From Chitinophagales bacterium (GTDB taxonomy: Bacteria; Bacteroidota; Bacteroidia; Chitinophagales; Chitinophagaceae), in contig JAATFV010000088.1 of assembly GCA_015655015.1 (NCBI GenBank), positions 1 through 34,408 of the forward strand: DNA of 34,408 nucleotides, written 5' to 3'. Below the pieces are notes generated by a model, which did not search any database, was not told the origin of the DNA, and saw only the letters and a program-made list of their open reading frames with translations. Position numbers and translations under genes: made by a program. Positions 33,466 to 34,408 of this stretch are shown piece after piece (the stretch's first letter is position 1; each line of letters opens with the position of its first letter).

Positions 33466-33642
33466 AAAAAAAAGGAGCCGTATAGAAATACACTCCCGTT
33501 TTTAATCCAATATCCTATGAAAAACCGAATAGGATAATTCAATTGGCGGGCCAGGAATTAAAGTATTGATTATAAATGAATTAGTGTTAATGCTGGGAGG
33601 GACGCCTTCCAAAAACGGGAGAGTTGGCTGCAAAATGGGAAT
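33466..33642. repeat. Structured 178-nt repeat element, copy C
   Basis: Eight A are followed by GGAG (33474-33477) with its CTCC partner (33493-33496), the arm CTCCCGTTTTT (33493-33503), the hairpin TATCCTAT/ATAGGATA (33511-33536), a variable middle, and CCTTCCAAAAACGGGAG with the partner arm at 33611-33621. It closes with GCAAAATGGGAAT. The core is nearly identical to copy B although it lies 4.8 kb away; the middle ~50 nt differ. Confidence 0.85.
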
Positions 33643-33703
33643 ATCCCCTATTCGGATAGTTTCGAGATGGATCAAAATAGTTTTGAAGATGAAGGAAAAT
33701 GAG

Positions 33704-33731
33704 AATAGCAGCCCATTATCGGACTGCTATT
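33704..33731 (-). terminator. Intrinsic terminator of fumC
   Basis: AATAGCAGCCC (33704-33714) pairs with GGACTGCTATT (33721-33731) around a 6-nt loop. The single C/A mismatch on the + strand is a G-U pair on the minus strand, which matches the gene's direction. A T-rich stretch (CTCATTTTCC) follows. It lies about 35 nt after the stop. Confidence 0.65.
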
Positions 33732-33765
33732 GGTATTATTAAGAATGCCCTATCCGGGCTGCTGT

Positions 33766-34408
33766 TTAATTAATTTTTCCGACCATCTCTTCCGGCTTGA
33801 CCCATTCGTCGAATTGTTCGGCGGTGAGGTGGCCCAGCTTAACCGCCATTTCTTTCAGGGTAGTACCTTCTTTATGGGCTTTCTGGGCGATCTCGGCAGC
33901 TTTGTAGTAGCCGATCTTTGTATTCAGGGCGGTGACCAGCATGAGCGAATTTTCCACGTGCTTGCGGATATTGGCTTCGATGGGCTCGATACCGGCTGCG
34001 CAACGTTCGTTGAAGCTGACGCATCCGTCGCCGATCAATCTTGCGCTGTGGAGGAAATTATAGATCATGACAGGCTTGAAGACGTTCAGCTCGAAATGCC
34101 CGGTGGCTCCGCCGATATTAATGGCTACATCGTTACCCATCACCTGGGCCGCGATCATGGTCAGGGCCTCGCATTGGGTGGGGTTCACTTTACCCGGCAT
34201 GATGGAAGAGCCTGGCTCATTGTCGGGAATGAATATTTCACCGATGCCGCTGCGGGGACCGGAAGAAAGCATACGGATATCGTTGGCGATCTTCATGAGG
34301 CTGACCGCTACTGTCTTCAGGGCGCCATGGGCCTCTACGATGGCATCGTGCGCAGCCAGGGCTTCGAATTTATTTTCCGCCGTTACAAAGGGCAGGCCGG
34401 TGAGGGCG
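33766..34408 (-). CDS. fumC: Class II fumarate hydratase, C-terminal part
   Basis: The frame stays open beyond the ATG at 34294-34296 to the window edge. The upstream part reads [17 protein letters not shown], so the gene begins outside the window. The fumarate-lyase signature [11 protein letters not shown], preceded by [10 protein letters not shown], and [15 protein letters not shown] identify FumC rather than aspartase. The enzyme interconverts fumarate and malate in the TCA cycle as a cytoplasmic homotetramer. About 213 C-terminal residues are present, about half of the usual 460-residue protein. Confidence 0.95.
   Translation of the reverse strand, partial: ALTGLPFVTAENKFEALAAHDAIVEAHGALKTVAVSLMKIANDIRMLSSGPRSGIGEIFIPDNEPGSSIMPGKVNPTQCEALTMIAAQVMGNDVAINIGGATGHFELNVFKPVMIYNFLHSARLIGDGCVSFNERCAAGIEPIEANIRKHVENSLMLVTALNTKIGYYKAAEIAQKAHKEGTTLKEMAVKLGHLTAEQFDEWVKPEEMVGKIN

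Larger units (their letters stand above)
33346..33765. other. Non-coding region holding an inverted repeat, repeat copy C and the fumC terminator
   Basis: From left to right: a perfect 10-bp inverted repeat TATACTGACA/TGTCAGTATA (33360-33369, 33385-33394), AT-rich sequence, the 178-nt repeat copy C (33466-33642), and the fumC terminator (33704-33731). A second small hairpin GCCC/GGGC lies at 33747-33759. No gene is visible. Confidence 0.6.

Overview
The window looks like a chromosomal segment of a Bacteroidota bacterium, most likely the family Chitinophagaceae. The reasons are: two large secreted proteins with type IX secretion (T9SS) C-terminal sorting domains; a gliding/T9SS-associated GldF-GldG protein; the murF-alr fusion typical of the phylum; a Bacteroidetes-type promoter (TTTG, 17 nt, TAnnTTTG) before the TerC gene; and the near absence of Shine-Dalgarno sequences. 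Most genes are about 50% GC, but an AraC/SDR pair (28.9-30.8 kb) and the sequence around it is visibly more AT-rich.

Layout. 1-8982 (+): degenerate 20-nt tandem repeats, a fused GldF-GldG ABC-transporter component overlapping a multi-pass membrane protein, a TerC-family protein, bifunctional MurF-alanine racemase, and lipoprotein signal peptidase. 9057-11199 (-): a two-gene operon of Amj (alternative lipid II flippase) and a cytochrome P450. 11336-13684 (-): a large T9SS cargo protein. 14299-19242 (+): an oxidative cluster of a glutathione-S-transferase/P450 fusion, a membrane-anchored protein with a duplicated IH(Y/F)ARW...SN(Y/F)DG domain, and a DyP-type peroxidase. An ABA4-like membrane protein follows. 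20006-21006 (+): a small zinc-ribbon-like protein and a secreted stand-alone N-terminal domain of M17 aminopeptidases. 21021-27293 (-): an NTF2-like protein, an AraC regulator, a class II UvrA, a secreted creatininase-family protein and a second T9SS cargo.

27.3-28.9 kb is nearly gene-free. It holds a decayed HATPase-like gene, two copies of a roughly 178-nt structured repeat, and a block of ATCCAAA motifs phased every 50 nt that ends in a textbook intrinsic terminator. A third copy of the 178-nt element lies at 33.5 kb beside a truncated DUF4143 ATPase remnant. Between them are the AT-rich AraC/SDR pair, an MFS exporter and a RibD-like reductase. The window closes inside fumC.

The two most interesting signals are (i) the 177-179-nt repeat family with alternative pairings and (ii) the GST-P450 / IHFARW protein / DyP peroxidase cluster, which reads like an uncharacterised haem-oxidation pathway. 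Their functions are inferences. The sequence elements themselves are directly visible.
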